In this document: positions 34,731 through 34,835 of the stretch, in pieces | How the letters are laid out: each line of letters begins with the position of its first letter | Numbering within the stretch: the first letter of the stretch is position 1 | From: Algibacter sp. | GTDB taxonomy: Bacteria; Bacteroidota; Bacteroidia; Flavobacteriales; Flavobacteriaceae | Assembly (NCBI RefSeq): GCF_029245835.1 | Contig: NZ_JAQWOO010000071.1 | Location: forward strand, 1 to 34,835 | Direction of reading: 5' to 3' | DNA length: 34,835 bases | Position numbers and translations under genes: made by a program | The notes under the pieces: generated by a model | Told to the model about the DNA's origin: nothing | The model's input: only the letters and a program-made list of their open reading frames with translations | Database searches by the model: none

Positions 34731-34777
34731 ATTGTTTTAGATTTTAAAAAAAGTATTGGTTTTCGTATCTTAAAGGT

Positions 34778-34835
34778 ATGAAAAGCAACATCGTTTGGAA
34801 GACGAATAGTCAGTCTCAATTAAGTCTTCTCCCAC
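34778..34835 (+). mobile_element. 5' end of an IS1182-like transposase gene (partial)
   Basis: From ATG 34778 an open frame reads MKSNIVWKTNSQSQLSLLP and runs off the window. The stretch ending LSLLP matches the usual start of IS1182-family transposases, where a short leader is followed by LLPPSLDE-like sequence. Only 19 residues are visible, so the family call depends on this start plus the terminal-repeat-like sequence about 70 bases upstream. Confidence 0.5.

Overview
The window looks like a chromosomal segment of a low-GC Flavobacteriaceae bacterium (Bacteroidota), probably marine. The evidence is a complete Na+-translocating NADH:quinone reductase operon (nqrA-F), two proteins with C-terminal type IX secretion sorting domains, a type IX secretion plug-family protein, several TAnnTTTG promoter elements, and no clear Shine-Dalgarno sequences. 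No tRNA, rRNA or CRISPR array was found.

Layout. 0.2-2.6 kb (minus): an aspartate-type aminotransferase and a fatty acid desaturase, divergent from rsmG (plus). 3.3-4.3 kb: a secreted TPR protein, convergent with rsmG with no gap. 4.4-4.7 kb: a decayed MORN/YwqK-like gene that still has its terminator. 4.8-8.1 kb: a secreted alpha/beta hydrolase and P5C dehydrogenase (pruA). 8.3-10.0 kb: an NRDE/TANGO2 protein overlapping a papain-like DUF6695-type protein. 10.0-11.2 kb: an isolated methyltransferase between AT-rich spacers. 11.2-13.0 kb: apaG and the plug-family protein. 13.2-19.2 kb: nqrABCDEF, ending at a bidirectional terminator shared with a convergent Cys-rich small protein. 20.0-22.0 kb: a large secreted beta-rich surface protein. 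22.0-26.6 kb (minus): an ECF sigma factor, a membrane TPR/anti-sigma-like protein and a secreted TPR-CHAT protease-like protein. 27.3-28.6 kb: a small protein coupled to apbE, the flavin transferase expected to load FMN on NqrB and NqrC. 28.7-34.0 kb (minus): DUF423, a FemAB/GNAT-like protein, a methyltransferase, map, a HAD hydrolase and gpmI. 34.3-34.7 kb: an ankyrin-repeat protein, followed by the left edge of an IS1182-like insertion sequence that runs off the window.

Most noteworthy points. (1) The CHAT gene carries one in-frame TGA where family members have a conserved Trp. The remaining 92 codons, with the CHAT tail and a membrane anchor, continue intact in the same frame. (2) That gene sits in a compact sigma / membrane TPR / CHAT locus that looks like an uncharacterised envelope signalling or proteolytic module. 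(3) A MORN-repeat pseudogene lies in an apparently empty gap. (4) Two uncharacterised proteins are linked to nqr and apbE and are candidate Nqr accessory factors.
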